Assembly: GCA_026003195.1 (NCBI GenBank) | Contig: BPGU01000003.1 | Location: forward strand, 536,763 to 600,762 | Length of the DNA: 64,000 bases | Source: Armatimonadota bacterium | GTDB taxonomy: Bacteria > Armatimonadota > HRBIN16 | Reading direction: 5' to 3' | Shown here: piece by piece, positions 17,705 to 27,427 of the stretch | How the letters are laid out: each line of letters begins with the position of its first letter | Numbering within the stretch: position 1 is the first letter of the stretch | Notes under the pieces: generated by a model | Told to the model about the DNA's origin: nothing | Databases searched by the model: none | Seen by the model: the letters and a program-made list of their open reading frames with translations, nothing else | Made by a program: the position numbers and the translations under genes

Positions 17705-19306
17705 ATGATGGTCAAAAGACATCCCTTTTTCAATGGATGGTTTGTCTTCGTGTTAACCACACTGGGTGCGCTGCTATTGCTTTCTCTTGCCGGCTGTGGC
17801 GGAGGGGGCGAGACGCAACCGCCGCTTTCGGACACCAGAGCGGTGACGGTTCAGGTTCAGGATGCGTTCACCGGAGAGCCGGTACCGAATGCATCGGTGC
17901 GCATCGGCTCCCAGACCTCCACCACAAACCTTCAAGGGATGGCAAGCGTTTCTATCCCTGCTGGCAGATACTCTCTGGAAGTCTCTCACAACGGCTACTC
18001 CTCTTTTTCGGCTTCCGTGCCGGTTTTTGAGGGATGGACCGTTCCTGTAGCGCTCACTCCCAGCCTGTCTGCAGCGACCGATGAGACCTTCCAGCTGCGC
18101 TCCGAGCAGGTATTTGCTGCCGCACAAAACCTGCAGAAAGCCATCGATGAGCTGAAAAAGGCAGACGCCTCCACCAGCAGGGACGTGGTGCTGCAATTTG
18201 TGACCGCAGGCAAAGCGCTGGAAGCGGCTATGCGCACGGTGTCGAATTATACGCCGACGCGAAGGGGACGGCTGGACTTTCTCTCCTCTTTCTTGGGGCT
18301 GGCGAAAGTGTCTCAAGGTACCGAAGAGACACTGCGCATTCGCAACCAGCTGCTCGCCGGCGAAGATGTGCCCGAAATCAACCAGTGGCTGGCTCAGAAT
18401 CCGTATCAAGGGGCGCGTTCGTTACAGCAGCTGCGTGAGATGTACCCGGGCGCCACCATAGACCCCGTGCTCCATCGGCTGCTAATCCTGTACGAACAGC
18501 AAAACCCGAACAGCGGTTTCCATACGGCGATGGACGGGGCGAAAGATATCTGGCTCTCGCCATTCCCCGACCTGCTGGAAGCACCCAAAAACCTGCTGGG
18601 CGAAGCCATCGACAAGTTCTGGAGTGGGGCTGGCCAACTGATAGTGAAAACGGTGGACTACGGATCGCTGATCCTGCAGGGCAGAGAACAAATCGCCTGG
18701 CTGTGGGACAAAGTGCAAAAGAAGCTGGTGATGGCAAAAGTAAAGGACAACCAGCCCATCACTCTCCCTCAGACAACCTATGACGTGGTCATCTCGAACG
18801 GCACTGCGCATCGTCCCACTCTGCTGACCGATTATCAGTTAGCAACCGAAACGCAGACCGTCACCATTACACCGGAGTCCATCGGCACGCCACCTTCCGG
18901 TGCGAGGGTGTACGTCGGAAACTTCACCGCTACGAAGACGCAAAGCAACAACCTAGGCACATGGCAGCACTCGGTGAACGTCACCCTGCAGCTCACCATA
19001 CCGGACGATCCGAATCGGCCTGCTGTTCTGAAGGTGAACGGCACGTACAGTGTGATGCGCACCGCCCTCGCGCCCGGCATTACTTTGTATGAGCCTGCAA
19101 CGGGTTCGTATACCTTCAATGCCGAAGGCAATCCGAAAGTGGGAGTGATGCAAACATGGGACAACCAGCTGGCAGCGGGGTTTGTGCAAATCATGGCAGA
19201 TCCCCCCAGCAACAACACCTTTACGCTGGAGGTTAGTTCCATGTGGCGATTCGGCTCGTCAGGCATCGTGGTTATCGGACAGCCGGTCACCTTCCAGCGA
19301 CAGTGA
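17705..19306 (+). CDS. Large lipoprotein of unknown function with carboxypeptidase-regulatory-like domain
   Basis: A 533-residue protein. ATG 17705 follows GGAGGAG; an ATG at 17708 is equally possible. A long hydrophobic signal ends in the lipobox LAGC (Cys31) followed by a Gly-rich spacer. Residues about 45-110 (VTVQVQDAFTGEPVPNASVRIG, then a GRYSLEV strand) look like a carboxypeptidase-regulatory (transthyretin-like) domain. A long helical region follows and then a beta-rich C-terminal part. The family is not recognised. The protein should be anchored on the outer face of the cytoplasmic membrane or at the cell surface. Its last 48 nt overlap the convergent hydrogenase protease gene. Confidence 0.8.
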   Translation: MMVKRHPFFNGWFVFVLTTLGALLLLSLAGCGGGGETQPPLSDTRAVTVQVQDAFTGEPVPNASVRIGSQTSTTNLQGMASVSIPAGRYSLEVSHNGYSSFSASVPVFEGWTVPVALTPSLSAATDETFQLRSEQVFAAAQNLQKAIDELKKADASTSRDVVLQFVTAGKALEAAMRTVSNYTPTRRGRLDFLSSFLGLAKVSQGTEETLRIRNQLLAGEDVPEINQWLAQNPYQGARSLQQLREMYPGATIDPVLHRLLILYEQQNPNSGFHTAMDGAKDIWLSPFPDLLEAPKNLLGEAIDKFWSGAGQLIVKTVDYGSLILQGREQIAWLWDKVQKKLVMAKVKDNQPITLPQTTYDVVISNGTAHRPTLLTDYQLATETQTVTITPESIGTPPSGARVYVGNFTATKTQSNNLGTWQHSVNVTLQLTIPDDPNRPAVLKVNGTYSVMRTALAPGITLYEPATGSYTFNAEGNPKVGVMQTWDNQLAAGFVQIMADPPSNNTFTLEVSSMWRFGSSGIVVIGQPVTFQRQ

Positions 19307-19774
19307 ACGGGAGCTCTCGCCTGAAGCCACGCGAAGGGCAAAACACTGGATGGCGGCTATCGCCCGTTCCACCGCCTCTTGCACTGCGGGCGACAGCTCC
19401 TCGCCATGCTCGAAATGTACACTGCGCACGGTGAGCAGAGATGCCTGTGCCGGAGCCGAGCCGTAAAGCGCCTGCGCCAGAAGACACAGGTCGGCGGGAC
19501 CTGCCGAATGAGTGAAAGAAGCGTTTGGCGAAGAGGGAGCAGTGACGGTTTCCCACTCCATCTTTCCCACCGGCTCCCCCTCCCGTGCATCGACGAAAAC
19601 GACGGCACGGCACCGGCTGAGCGGCTCGGCAAGCTCGGGGGTGAGCTGGTGACAGGCGATCACCTGTACACCTTCCATAGGTTCCTGGAGCAAGCGCTCC
19701 GCGACCCGCCAGCCGAAGCCGTCGTCTTGCCGAAGGGTGTTCCCGTAGCCGATGACCAGTAGTGTGCCACACAT
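19259..19774 (-). CDS. hoxW: [NiFe]-hydrogenase maturation protease
   Basis: A 171-residue protease of the HyaD/HycI/HoxW group, with VIGYGNTLRQDDGFG at the N-terminus (Asp17/Asp18 nickel-contact region), VVFVDAREGE in the middle and a conserved His region (SVHFEHG). It removes the C-terminal peptide of the hydrogenase large subunit after nickel insertion. It lies 82 nt downstream of hoxH on the same strand. Its natural substrate is almost certainly HoxH, which carries 24 residues beyond its last ligand His. The 3' end overlaps the convergent lipoprotein gene by 48 nt. The C-terminal 20 residues are poorly conserved in appearance. Confidence 0.88.
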   Translation of the reverse strand: MCGTLLVIGYGNTLRQDDGFGWRVAERLLQEPMEGVQVIACHQLTPELAEPLSRCRAVVFVDAREGEPVGKMEWETVTAPSSPNASFTHSAGPADLCLLAQALYGSAPAQASLLTVRSVHFEHGEELSPAVQEAVERAIAAIQCFALRVASGESSRSLSLEGDRLSDNHDA

Positions 19775-19807
19775 GATGCTTGCCTTCCCACCGGAGGGCG
19801 AGATAGA

Positions 19808-19828
19808 GGGGCGCGGTGACCGCGCCCC
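19808..19828. terminator. Strong GC hairpin between hoxH and hoxW
   Basis: GGGGCGCGG (19808-19816) and CCGCGCCCC (19820-19828) form a 9-bp stem with a 3-nt loop. It follows the hoxH stop on the minus strand. There is no clear U-tract, so it may slow transcription or protect the hox mRNA rather than end it before hoxW. Confidence 0.5.
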
Positions 19829-19856
19829 TTCTTTGCACCTTGCAAGACACGAAGGC

Positions 19857-21278
19857 TTACCGCCTCACCTCGTCCAGTACCTCGCCAGAGGGCGAAAGCA
19901 GCTGGATGTGCAGTGGCATCTGCCCCACAGCGTGCGTCGAGCAGCTCAAGCAGGGGTCAAAGCAGCGGATGACCGCCTCTACACGGTTGAGCATGCCCTC
20001 TTGAATCTGCTCGCCTTTCACGAAGTGTTTCGCCGCCTGCAAGATACCCCGGTTCATGGCGAGGTTGTTGTGTCCGGTGGCGATAATCAGGTTTGCCCAG
20101 GTAATCAACCCATCCTTGTCGATACGATAATGGTGGATGAGCGTGCCGCGGGGCGCTTCCGCCACGCCGATGCCCTCACTGCGGTTGGGTCCCGCCACTG
20201 CTTGCACGCGCGTATCCAGAATATCAGGCTCGTGGAGCAGCTGCTGGATGCGCTCCAGCCCGTACAGTATCTCAATCAGGCGGGCATAGTGGTAGTGGAA
20301 CGAGCTGAGCACCGCGCCTCGCTCCAGCGTGCGGAACTCCGCCCATGCCTCATCAGCGCGCGGCGTGCCACATCGGTCTACCAGGTTCAACCTCGCCAGC
20401 GGACCTACCCGATAGACTCCCTCCGGGTAGCCAATCGGCTTGTAGTAGGGGAACTTCAGGTAGGTCCACGGCTCCACCGCCTCGCCGATATAGTCCTGAT
20501 AATTGTTGGGGTCTATTTTATCGGCGATCACGTTACCTGCCGAATCCACCACGCGCAGCACGCCGTCGTAGTGCTCCAGCGCACCTGTGTCGGTGACCAG
20601 TCCCAAGAACAACGAGGGGAAGTTTGCAAAGGTCTGTATCTCCTCGCTGAACTGATGGAGGATGCTTTTGAACCAGGCAATAGCGCGCTGGGTGATATCG
20701 ATGGCTTCCGGAATGCTCGCCAGCATCTGCTCACGCTTCTCTGCGCTGAGTGGTTGCGCCACTCCGCCCGGCACAATCCACGAGGGGTGAATGCGCTTGC
20801 CTGCCAGCCACTCAATCATCTGCTGACCGATCTGGCGCAGACGGATACCATCGCGCGCCATTTGTGGGTTGGTCTGCACAACGCCCACAATGTTGCGTAC
20901 GGCAGGGTCGGCATCCATACCCAGCAGGAAGTCCGGCGAGGAGAGATGGAAGAAGCTGAGCGCGTGCGACTGTACCAGTTGCGCCAGATTGAAGATTCGC
21001 CGCAGCTTCTCCGCCGTTTCGGGGATGCGCACCGCCAGCAGCGCGTCACATGCCTTGCCGGAAGCGACGAGATGGCTGACGGGACATATCCCGCAGATGC
21101 GCGCAGTGAGCGCAGGCATTTCACTGAAGCGCCGTCCCTCGCACAGCTTCTCGAAACCGCGAAACTGGGTAATATGGATACGCGCATCGCGCACGATGCC
21201 CTGCTCATCCAGCTGGATGGTGATTTTGGCGTGTCCCTCGATGCGCGTGATAGGGTCTATGGTAATCGTTTGTGCCAT
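19857..21278 (-). CDS. hoxH: [NiFe]-hydrogenase large subunit, HoxH type (group 3d-like)
   Basis: A 473-residue catalytic subunit. ATG 21278 follows AAGGAGG. The N-terminal ligand motif is [10 protein letters not shown] (Cys62, Cys65, His69) and the C-terminal one DPCLSCSTH (Cys443, Cys446, His449). These four Cys hold the Ni-Fe(CN)2CO site. About 24 residues after His449 would be removed by the maturation protease. With HoxY, HoxU, HoxF and HoxE this makes a cytoplasmic, NAD(H)-linked bidirectional hydrogenase: H2 + NAD+ to NADH + H+. The large subunit was placed in group 3d from the operon, not from a tree. It lies 11 nt after hoxY. Confidence 0.94.
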   Translation of the reverse strand: MAQTITIDPITRIEGHAKITIQLDEQGIVRDARIHITQFRGFEKLCEGRRFSEMPALTARICGICPVSHLVASGKACDALLAVRIPETAEKLRRIFNLAQLVQSHALSFFHLSSPDFLLGMDADPAVRNIVGVVQTNPQMARDGIRLRQIGQQMIEWLAGKRIHPSWIVPGGVAQPLSAEKREQMLASIPEAIDITQRAIAWFKSILHQFSEEIQTFANFPSLFLGLVTDTGALEHYDGVLRVVDSAGNVIADKIDPNNYQDYIGEAVEPWTYLKFPYYKPIGYPEGVYRVGPLARLNLVDRCGTPRADEAWAEFRTLERGAVLSSFHYHYARLIEILYGLERIQQLLHEPDILDTRVQAVAGPNRSEGIGVAEAPRGTLIHHYRIDKDGLITWANLIIATGHNNLAMNRGILQAAKHFVKGEQIQEGMLNRVEAVIRCFDPCLSCSTHAVGQMPLHIQLLSPSGEVLDEVRR

Positions 21279-21289
21279 GTGGTACCTCC

Positions 21290-21823
21290 TTACGCTCCAA
21301 AGCGCGTCAGCTTCGCCATGTCCGGCATCCGGTCTGCCAGAAGGTCGCTGAGCGCGAGGAAGATGGTCTCTGCCGAAGGCGGACATCCCGGAATAAACAC
21401 GTCCACCTTCACCACCTCGTGTACCGGACGCGCCTTCTCGATGAGCGCGGGAATAACCTCACGCGGCACCTGCGGGTGCAAAGTCACGTTCTCGAGATAC
21501 GCCCGCTGTAAAACCGCGTTCACTCCAAAGGGGTTGCGCATGGAGGGCACATTGCCGGTCACCGCGCAATCGCCAAAAGCCACCAGTATCTTCGTGCGCT
21601 CGCGCACCATTCGGATCTTGTGCAGGTCTTCTTCGCTGCTCACCGCCCCTTCGACCAGGGTGATATCTACCTCCTCGGGAAACTCCTTCAGGTCTACCAG
21701 GGGACTATAGACTAAATCCGCCTGCTGGAACACTTCGATCAGCCGCTCATCCATGTCCAGAAAGGACATGTGACACCCGGAGCAGCCGTCCAGCCACACG
21801 GTTGCTATGCGTTTTTTGCTCAT
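21290..21823 (-). CDS. hoxY: [NiFe]-hydrogenase small subunit, HoxY type
   Basis: A 177-residue subunit holding the proximal 4Fe-4S cluster. Ligands visible are Cys14 and Cys17 (LDGCSGCH), Cys in [10 protein letters not shown], and Cys in [10 protein letters not shown]. The short length with only four cluster Cys and no Tat signal is typical of cytoplasmic group 3 hydrogenases. It passes electrons from the Ni-Fe site to HoxU/HoxF. The start at 21823 overlaps the stop of hoxU by 4 nt (ATGA), implying translational coupling. The family is certain; physiological direction (H2 uptake or evolution) is not. Confidence 0.94.
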   Translation of the reverse strand: MSKKRIATVWLDGCSGCHMSFLDMDERLIEVFQQADLVYSPLVDLKEFPEEVDITLVEGAVSSEEDLHKIRMVRERTKILVAFGDCAVTGNVPSMRNPFGVNAVLQRAYLENVTLHPQVPREVIPALIEKARPVHEVVKVDVFIPGCPPSAETIFLALSDLLADRMPDMAKLTRFGA

Positions 21824-22539
21824 CGCCTTTCCTCCCTCATCATGGTGAGGTAGGGCAGAAACTGCCGTTTCTTCAGTCGCTCGGACACCGGCTTGCCCTT
21901 CTCAAACAGCGCGCCGGTGGGGCAGACGTTCACACACTTGCCGCAGCTGGTGCAGGTCTCGGATTCGCCCCACGGCTGGCTCAGGTCAGTGATGACCCGA
22001 CTGTCTATACCACGCCCCATCACATCCCAGGTGTGTGCCCCCTCGATCTCGTCGCACACGCGCACGCACCGCGTGCACAGGATGCATCGGTTGTGGTCTA
22101 CCACAAACCGCTCGTGGCTGGCGTCCACAGGCAGGCGCGGAAAACGGTAGGGCACGCTGACATGCGTCATGCCCAGTATCTGTGCCATATTTTGCAACTC
22201 ACAGTGCCCGTTCACCACACACACCGAGCAGATGTGGTTGCGCTCTGAAAAGAGCAACTCCAGCACCATCCGACGGTACTTCTGCAGTCGCTCGGACTGG
22301 GTGTACACCTCCATCCCCTCCTCTACCCGCGTGACGCACGCAGGTAGCAGCCGCGATACACCCTTGATCTCTACCAGACACAGTCGGCATGCACCGATGG
22401 GTGTTAGCCCTTCCAGGTTACACAGCGTGGGGATGAAGATACCGTTTTGCCGGGCGACCTCCAGGATGGTCTCATCTTCGCGACCGCTCACGTCGCGATC
22501 GTCTATCTTCAGCGTTTTGACGCGAACTGGCTGATTCAT
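21820..22539 (-). CDS. hoxU: Hydrogenase diaphorase iron-sulfur subunit, HoxU type (NuoG N-terminal-like)
   Basis: A 239-residue electron-transfer protein. ATG 22539 follows GGAGGATC; the open frame extends upstream but only as a shadow of hoxF. It has an N-terminal 2Fe-2S domain ([15 protein letters not shown]), a His-Cys3 4Fe-4S motif ([15 protein letters not shown]), and two ferredoxin-type clusters ([22 protein letters not shown]). This is the NuoG-like layout of HoxU. It bridges HoxF (NADH site) and HoxY. It lies 11 nt after hoxF and overlaps hoxY by 4 nt. Confidence 0.94.
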   Translation of the reverse strand: MNQPVRVKTLKIDDRDVSGREDETILEVARQNGIFIPTLCNLEGLTPIGACRLCLVEIKGVSRLLPACVTRVEEGMEVYTQSERLQKYRRMVLELLFSERNHICSVCVVNGHCELQNMAQILGMTHVSVPYRFPRLPVDASHERFVVDHNRCILCTRCVRVCDEIEGAHTWDVMGRGIDSRVITDLSQPWGESETCTSCGKCVNVCPTGALFEKGKPVSERLKKRQFLPYLTMMREERR

Positions 22540-22550
22540 CCGTGATCCTC

Positions 22551-24182
22551 CTACTGACGCATCTGACAGACCCCGGCAGGGCACTGCTTGTCCACGATGT
22601 GGGCAATGTACTCCTCGCGGAAGTACTGGAGCGTGCTCAGCACGGGGTTGGGGGCAGTTTGTCCCAGCCCACACAGGCTGGTGTACTTCACCATGTCGCA
22701 CAGTTCCTCCAGCAGGGCAAGGTCTTCCATGGTCGCCTCGCCGGAGGTAATCTTGTTCAAAAGGTGGTACATCTGCGCGGTGCCAACGCGGCAGGGCACG
22801 CACTTGCCGCAGGACTCGGAAACGCAGAAGTCCATAAAGAACTTCGCCACGTCCACCATGCAGGAGGTCTCATCCATGACGATCATGCCTCCCGAGCCCA
22901 TAATGGAGCCGACTTTTGCCAGCGACTCGTAGTCCACAGGCATGTCCAGGTACTGCTCGGGGATACATCCACCGGAGGGACCGCCTGTCTGCACCGCTTT
23001 GAACCGGTGTCCGTCGGGTATACCACCGCCGATGTCGAAAATAATCTCGCGCAGGGTGATACCCATCGGTACCTCAATCAAGCCGGTGTTCCTCACGCGC
23101 CCTGCGAGCGCGAAGACCTTCGTTCCCTTGCTCTTTTCTGTGCCGATGCTGGCGAACCAGTCGCCGCCGTTGCGGATGATGGGTGCGACGTTGGCGAAGG
23201 TCTCCACGTTGTTGATCAGGGTGGGATAACCCCATAATCCGTACTCGGCAGGGTAGGGTGGACGGGGACGTGGCTGTCCGCGCTTGCCCTCGATGGAGGC
23301 GATGAGGGCTGTTTCCTCGCCGCACACAAAGGCACCCGCGCCGAGACGGATATCCACGTGGAAGCTGAAGGTCGTTCCGCAGATGTTATTCCCCAGCAAA
23401 CCAAGGCGCTCCGCTTGCCGAATGGCGGTGCGCAGACGCTTGACTGCCAGCGGGTACTCCGCGCGCACGTACAGGAACCCCTGGCTGGCTCCTACCGCAT
23501 AAGCGGCGATCGCCATGCCCTCCAGCACGCGGTGGGGGTCGCTCTCCAGCACGCTGCGATCCATAAAGGCGCCAGGGTCGCCTTCGTCCGCGTTACAGAT
23601 GACGAATTTGCGACTGCCTCCCGCTTTGGCAACGGTGCTCCACTTCAAGCCCGTCGGATACCCCGCGCCGCCTCGCCCGCGCAAGCCGCTACGGGTAATC
23701 TCGTCGATGACTTCCTGAGGCGTCATCTCCTCCAGCACACGAGCCAGCGCGGTGTAACCGTCGCGGGCGATGTAGTCCTCTATCTTTTCGGGGTCAATCA
23801 CCCCGCTGTTTTCCAGCACAATCTTGTACTGCTTGGTGAAGAAGGACATGTCGGAGGGACATACCAGTTGCTCCACCGGCTTCTTCCCCAGGCTCTCCAC
23901 AATCGCAGGGGCATCCTGCTCGGTGACCCCCTGGTACATCACCCCGTCGGGTTCTACGAGCATCAGCGGTCCCGCGGTGCACAACCCCAGGCAACCGACC
24001 CCCTTGACCTCGCACTCACTCTCCAGCCCACGCTGGGCGATTTCGTTCTGCAGGGCTTCCCGGACGCGGTCGCTCCCAGCAGACAAACACCCAGCCGCTA
24101 CGCATATCTTGATGCGGTGTCGAGGTTCGGGGCGAGCCTCTTCGTGAGACTCTGCCAGCCTGCGCAGTTCTTCCGGTGTCAT
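22551..24182 (-). CDS. hoxF: Hydrogenase diaphorase, NADH/FMN subunit, HoxF type
   Basis: A 543-residue NuoF-like subunit. ATG 24182 overlaps the hoxE stop (ATGA) and has GGGAGGTGG upstream; GTG at 24194 lies inside that ribosome site. Residues 25-110 are a thioredoxin-like 2Fe-2S domain (CVAAGC, CLGLC). The NADH/FMN domain has [27 protein letters not shown] and [10 protein letters not shown]. The 4Fe-4S motif is SCGKCVPCR with a later Cys in TSLCGLG. A C-terminal CPAGVCQ is also present. It reduces NAD+ with electrons from H2, or runs in reverse. Confidence 0.94.
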   Translation of the reverse strand: MTPEELRRLAESHEEARPEPRHRIKICVAAGCLSAGSDRVREALQNEIAQRGLESECEVKGVGCLGLCTAGPLMLVEPDGVMYQGVTEQDAPAIVESLGKKPVEQLVCPSDMSFFTKQYKIVLENSGVIDPEKIEDYIARDGYTALARVLEEMTPQEVIDEITRSGLRGRGGAGYPTGLKWSTVAKAGGSRKFVICNADEGDPGAFMDRSVLESDPHRVLEGMAIAAYAVGASQGFLYVRAEYPLAVKRLRTAIRQAERLGLLGNNICGTTFSFHVDIRLGAGAFVCGEETALIASIEGKRGQPRPRPPYPAEYGLWGYPTLINNVETFANVAPIIRNGGDWFASIGTEKSKGTKVFALAGRVRNTGLIEVPMGITLREIIFDIGGGIPDGHRFKAVQTGGPSGGCIPEQYLDMPVDYESLAKVGSIMGSGGMIVMDETSCMVDVAKFFMDFCVSESCGKCVPCRVGTAQMYHLLNKITSGEATMEDLALLEELCDMVKYTSLCGLGQTAPNPVLSTLQYFREEYIAHIVDKQCPAGVCQMRQ

Positions 24183-24673
24183 TGGTCGGTCCACCTCCCA
24201 ATCCGTTGTAGCGCCTCTTCGGGCGTCACCTTACCTGCTACCTCGCCGTCGAAGACCACTGCGGGCGCCAAGCCACAGGCACCGATACAACGAGCCGTGA
24301 GCAGTGACAGTTTACCGTCCGCTGTGGTCTCGCCCGGTTGAATCTGGTATTTCTCCGAAATGGCAGCCACCACGTGGGGGGCGCCTTTGATGTAGCAGGC
24401 GGTTCCCATGCACACCACGCAGGTGTGTTCCCCTTGCGGCTTCAGGGTGAAGAAGTGGTAGAAAGTAGCCACTCCGTACACCTTACTCAAAGGCACCCGA
24501 AGCGCCTTTGCCACATATTGCAACGCCTCTGTTTCCAGATACCCAAAGGTCTGCTGGACCGAGTGCAGCGTTTCAATCAGCGCATTGGGGTCATACCCAT
24601 GCCGACGCATAGTGGCTTCCACGATACGCCACCGTTTGTCGTCCGAGGGTGGAGAGGGCTTGGTGAAATGCAT
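24179..24673 (-). CDS. hoxE: Hydrogenase diaphorase 2Fe-2S subunit, HoxE type (NuoE-like)
   Basis: A 164-residue thioredoxin-like 2Fe-2S protein. I chose ATG 24673, with GGAGG 11 nt upstream; an upstream open frame to 24781 starts in the leader. The helical N-terminus ([13 protein letters not shown]) and [10 protein letters not shown] are typical of NuoE. Ligands are CMGTAC and CIGACGLAP. HoxE with HoxFU forms the diaphorase half of the enzyme and may link it to quinone or ferredoxin systems. It is the first gene of a five-gene operon (hoxEFUYH), which is preceded by a leader of about 230 nt. Stop and hoxF start overlap by 4 nt. Confidence 0.93.
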   Translation of the reverse strand: MHFTKPSPPSDDKRWRIVEATMRRHGYDPNALIETLHSVQQTFGYLETEALQYVAKALRVPLSKVYGVATFYHFFTLKPQGEHTCVVCMGTACYIKGAPHVVAAISEKYQIQPGETTADGKLSLLTARCIGACGLAPAVVFDGEVAGKVTPEEALQRIGRWTDQ

Positions 24674-24782
24674 GTTCGCTGCTTCCTCCGTTTGCTCTAG
24701 TGACGCTTTTGGGGCAAAGGGGAGAACGGCGGGCTTCGGGACAAAAATGCCTACCACCCTTTGGAACGCATCTATATTCAAC

Positions 24783-24870
24783 GGCGTTCGAGCCGCAGGG
24801 TTCCCCTTCGCCAGAGCTTTCGGAGCACCTTTTGCTTTCTCGTACTCAACGAGATCGCATTGTGGTGCTC
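24783..24870 (-). ncRNA. Candidate structured leader RNA of the hox operon
   Basis: On the minus strand GAGCACC (24864-24870) and GGTGCTC (24823-24829) close a 48-nt element containing an inner hairpin CTCGT-tgagt-ACGAG (24853-24839). Next to it GGCG..CGCC (24812-24783) can close a second element rich in short GC blocks. A T-run follows at about 24743-24747 after GGTAGGCA. The leader spans about 230 nt from promoter to hoxE. It matches no riboswitch class I know (not crcB, cobalamin, NiCo or c-di-AMP by eye). Structure was judged by eye only. Confidence 0.45.
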
Positions 24871-24908
24871 ATTTTCATTCTTTTCGATACACTGTATTTA
24901 CCAATTTC

Positions 24909-24938
24909 ACTATATCATAAATAGAGTGTATTTTGCAA
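24909..24938 (-). promoter_or_regulatory. Likely promoter of the hox operon
   Basis: On the minus strand TTGCAA (24938-24933), 18 bp, then TATAGT (24914-24909). The neighbourhood is unusually AT-rich for this genome. The start would lie near 24902, giving a leader of about 230 nt before hoxE. Confidence 0.6.
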
Positions 24939-24957
24939 GTGCAAATGAAGGGATAGC

Positions 24958-26217
24958 CTACCTGAACCATACCGGCTCTCCCTGCTCTGTATCGGTTCGC
25001 CTTCCGTAGAACGGAACCAGTGTCACATCGCCTCTACCGCTCATCTGTTCCGCCACGCGCTTGCCTCCGTCATCCACGCCGTCCTCACCCACGCTGTAGA
25101 GCAGGAAGCCCCGCTCCGAAGGCTTGTACACGAACCGCCCGCCCGTGAAGGGGTCCCTGTCCAGGTCCGACACACCCGCGTCCTCCAGCATCGCAGGGTA
25201 GGAACCGTGCCTGAGCCGATAGGCACGCACGGCAGCCGCACAGCCGAGCAAGCGGATGCGACACGTAGTATGACCTGAAGTACGTTTCAACGGTTCGAGC
25301 GGTGGCAGCAGGATTTTGGTAACGGGATGATGTGGCTCTTCGACATGCTGCCACAGGTTGACGGGTTTGGAGGTTTCTCCTTCCACTCGGCGAAGGTAAG
25401 TATGTACCTCCCGGGCGGCACGTCGCAGGTTCAGCCATCTGGGATTCCAGCGAAGGAGACGGCTGTCGGAGAGCATTCGCCAAGCATCGTACTGCCCCGC
25501 ATACAGGTCGTGTAGCAGCGTCAGGATGAAGTCGCGTTCCACGCGCACTATCTGAGCGAGCGGAACACGCTTTTTTTCCCACTCTCGTATCGCCTGTGTC
25601 AGCTGCTGGCATTGCTCAGCGGGCAAGCTGCCCAACAGTTCGCTCATCCTCCTGTGCACCGCCGCTTGCATGGAGGAGCTGGTGTAGTAGTGCATCAGCG
25701 AGCCTTGAGTGCGAATCTGCTCGGAGAGCAGCAGCACCGTGCGATAATTTTCCACCGCGCGAGAGTAATCGCCTTCCTGCGCTGCCATCGCCATGTCCAG
25801 CGCCTCGATGTTCGCCCATCGGCGAAACTCTGCCAGCTCGGGAAACTGCCAGCCGGGCATGTATTCCATAATCACCACGCACGGCTTGTGCAGATGACGA
25901 CGGTATTCCAGGCGCACAGGCTGCATCTGGCGCAGCAGGTAGCGAGCGAGTCCGGGACGGTCCAGGCGTATCTCGCGCCGTGAGGGAAACAGCTCGCGCT
26001 CGGCATAGGTGAGGGCAAAATCGGTTCGGAAAACCTGAGCGGTATACGCGGCGAGGGAACGGTATACATCGTAGGGGTTGTCCATCGGCTCAGGCGGTCG
26101 TTGAGGACGTGGGATATTCACGGGAGCCGTCCACCACCGCACCGCCAGCACGATAGCCACCACTCCCGCCAGCAAGGAGGTCAGGCAACCGGTTCTGCAC
26201 CCTCTCGGGGTTCGCAT
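24958..26217 (-). CDS. Unknown membrane-anchored protein with pseudopilin-like C-terminus
   Basis: A 419-residue protein with one N-terminal transmembrane segment (about residues 10-27) and a large extracytoplasmic, mostly helical region. The C-terminal 100 residues (AAAVRAYRLRHGSYPAMLEDAG.., DPFTGGRFVYKPSERGFLLYSVGEDGVDDGG) resemble the C-terminal part of type II secretion/pseudopilin-like proteins, where such Asp-rich loops bind calcium. The full family is not recognised. Its start (ATG 26217) lies 4 nt after the stop of the methyltransferase gene, with the ribosome site (GAAAGG) in that gene's last codons, so it is coupled to it. Function unknown. Confidence 0.78.
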   Translation of the reverse strand: MRTPRGCRTGCLTSLLAGVVAIVLAVRWWTAPVNIPRPQRPPEPMDNPYDVYRSLAAYTAQVFRTDFALTYAERELFPSRREIRLDRPGLARYLLRQMQPVRLEYRRHLHKPCVVIMEYMPGWQFPELAEFRRWANIEALDMAMAAQEGDYSRAVENYRTVLLLSEQIRTQGSLMHYYTSSSMQAAVHRRMSELLGSLPAEQCQQLTQAIREWEKKRVPLAQIVRVERDFILTLLHDLYAGQYDAWRMLSDSRLLRWNPRWLNLRRAAREVHTYLRRVEGETSKPVNLWQHVEEPHHPVTKILLPPLEPLKRTSGHTTCRIRLLGCAAAVRAYRLRHGSYPAMLEDAGVSDLDRDPFTGGRFVYKPSERGFLLYSVGEDGVDDGGKRVAEQMSGRGDVTLVPFYGRRTDTEQGEPVWFR

Positions 26218-26221
26218 GGTC

Positions 26222-27409
26222 TTACCTTTCAGGCTGTGCCAAGCCCCTCTCGATCATCTTGCGGTTGATGAACAGGCGGTTACTCAGGTACACATACGCA
26301 TTTACCGTCTGTCCGTTTTCCCGTAATTCTTCTTCGCACTTAATGACGATTCGTTTGCCCTGCACGTAACGTCGAAGATAATCGATGGCTTCGTTCCGAC
26401 GTTCCGGTGGAACCACCACCCCCTGCAGGCGTACCCGCCTACCGTCCTCTATCTGCAAGGTGTGTTCGTCTATCACGGCAGTAACCTTTACGGCAAGTTC
26501 CCTCCGTTGCTCGAAGCGAGCAAGGGGACGGGCATCCTGAATACGAGGCATATAGCCCTCGGGTGGCTCTACAGGTGGCAATGGCTGTTGCCGATAGACC
26601 AAACGGAAGGGCACTTCGAAAGATGCCCGCTCATTCAGCCCCAGCTTCTCGCGGATAGTCGGTTCGAACTCGCGCTGAATCTCGTAGCCCACCGCCTGGC
26701 GCCCCAGCTCTATTGCCACCTTCGCCGTGGTACCGCTGCCTAAAAAGGGGTCTAACACCGTCTCGCCGACCAAGGAGAACATGCGTATCAATCGTCTCGG
26801 CAGCTCTTCGGGGAACATCGCCTCGTGCCCCACCTGTCGTGTTCCGCCGAAGTGCCAGTGCCCGCTGAAGTACTCCTTCCACTCGTCGCGGCTGAGCGCG
26901 GACGCCTGCTTGACCTCTGCAGGCAGAGAGGCGATGTTGCCCGGTTTCTTGAACAGCAGGATGAACTCGTAATCCAGCTCCACGATACCGTTGGGCGGAT
27001 AGGGAAAAGAGCCCATCACCACCGCGCCTCCAGTGGTGTTCATGGTGGTCTTCTTCTGCCAGATAATGGCACCCATATAGTCGAAGCCGATGGTTTCACA
27101 CTGCGTGATGATTTCGGCGTGCAGGGGGATGACCTTGTAACGACCGTATGCCACGCTCCGCGCGAACTGGTCACCGATATTGATGCACAGCCTCCGTCCG
27201 GGTTGTAGCACACGATAGCACTCGCGCCACACGCGGGAGAGGTCTACCAGGTATTCATGCAAGCTTTGCCCGTAACCGATTTGCCCCTCGCAGCCGTAGT
27301 CCTTGAGGTGCCAGTAAGGCGGCGAGGTAACGACGAGATGGACGCTCCCGTCGGGCAGTTCCGCCATATTGCGGCTGTCGGCGAAGTATATGGCTTGTTT
27401 TATTTCCAC
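26222..27409 (-). CDS. DNA methyltransferase fused to an SNase-like domain
   Basis: A 395-residue protein. The first 290 residues are a beta-class amino-methyltransferase: motif IV TSPPYW (Ser29-Trp33) and the SAM motif DPFLGSGTT (Asp220). SPPYW suggests N4-cytosine or N6-adenine methylation; base choice is not certain. Residues 307-395 look like a staphylococcal-nuclease/thermonuclease fold (VTAVIDEHTLQIEDGRRVRLQGV.., then VNAYVYLSNRLFINRKMIERGLA). The usual VDTPE active-site stretch is replaced by VVVPPE, so nuclease activity is doubtful and the domain may bind DNA or RNA. No restriction enzyme is adjacent; it could be an orphan methylase. A ribosome site before the start is weak. Confidence 0.87.
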   Translation of the reverse strand: MEIKQAIYFADSRNMAELPDGSVHLVVTSPPYWHLKDYGCEGQIGYGQSLHEYLVDLSRVWRECYRVLQPGRRLCINIGDQFARSVAYGRYKVIPLHAEIITQCETIGFDYMGAIIWQKKTTMNTTGGAVVMGSFPYPPNGIVELDYEFILLFKKPGNIASLPAEVKQASALSRDEWKEYFSGHWHFGGTRQVGHEAMFPEELPRRLIRMFSLVGETVLDPFLGSGTTAKVAIELGRQAVGYEIQREFEPTIREKLGLNERASFEVPFRLVYRQQPLPPVEPPEGYMPRIQDARPLARFEQRRELAVKVTAVIDEHTLQIEDGRRVRLQGVVVPPERRNEAIDYLRRYVQGKRIVIKCEEELRENGQTVNAYVYLSNRLFINRKMIERGLAQPER

Positions 27410-27427
27410 TTTATCTTTGTAAATCTC

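Noticed and set aside
19752-21710. Long plus-strand open frame (about 650 codons) across hoxH/hoxY
   Set aside because: It is the antisense shadow of clear hydrogenase genes, has no ribosome site and gives a His/Arg-rich product without any family pattern.
23358-24341. 327-codon plus-strand frame opposite hoxF/hoxE
   Set aside because: Antisense shadow; no ribosome site and no recognisable motif.
24674-24940. Hox leader considered as a cobalamin or SAM riboswitch
   Set aside because: Core consensus boxes of those classes are not present; only simple stems are visible.
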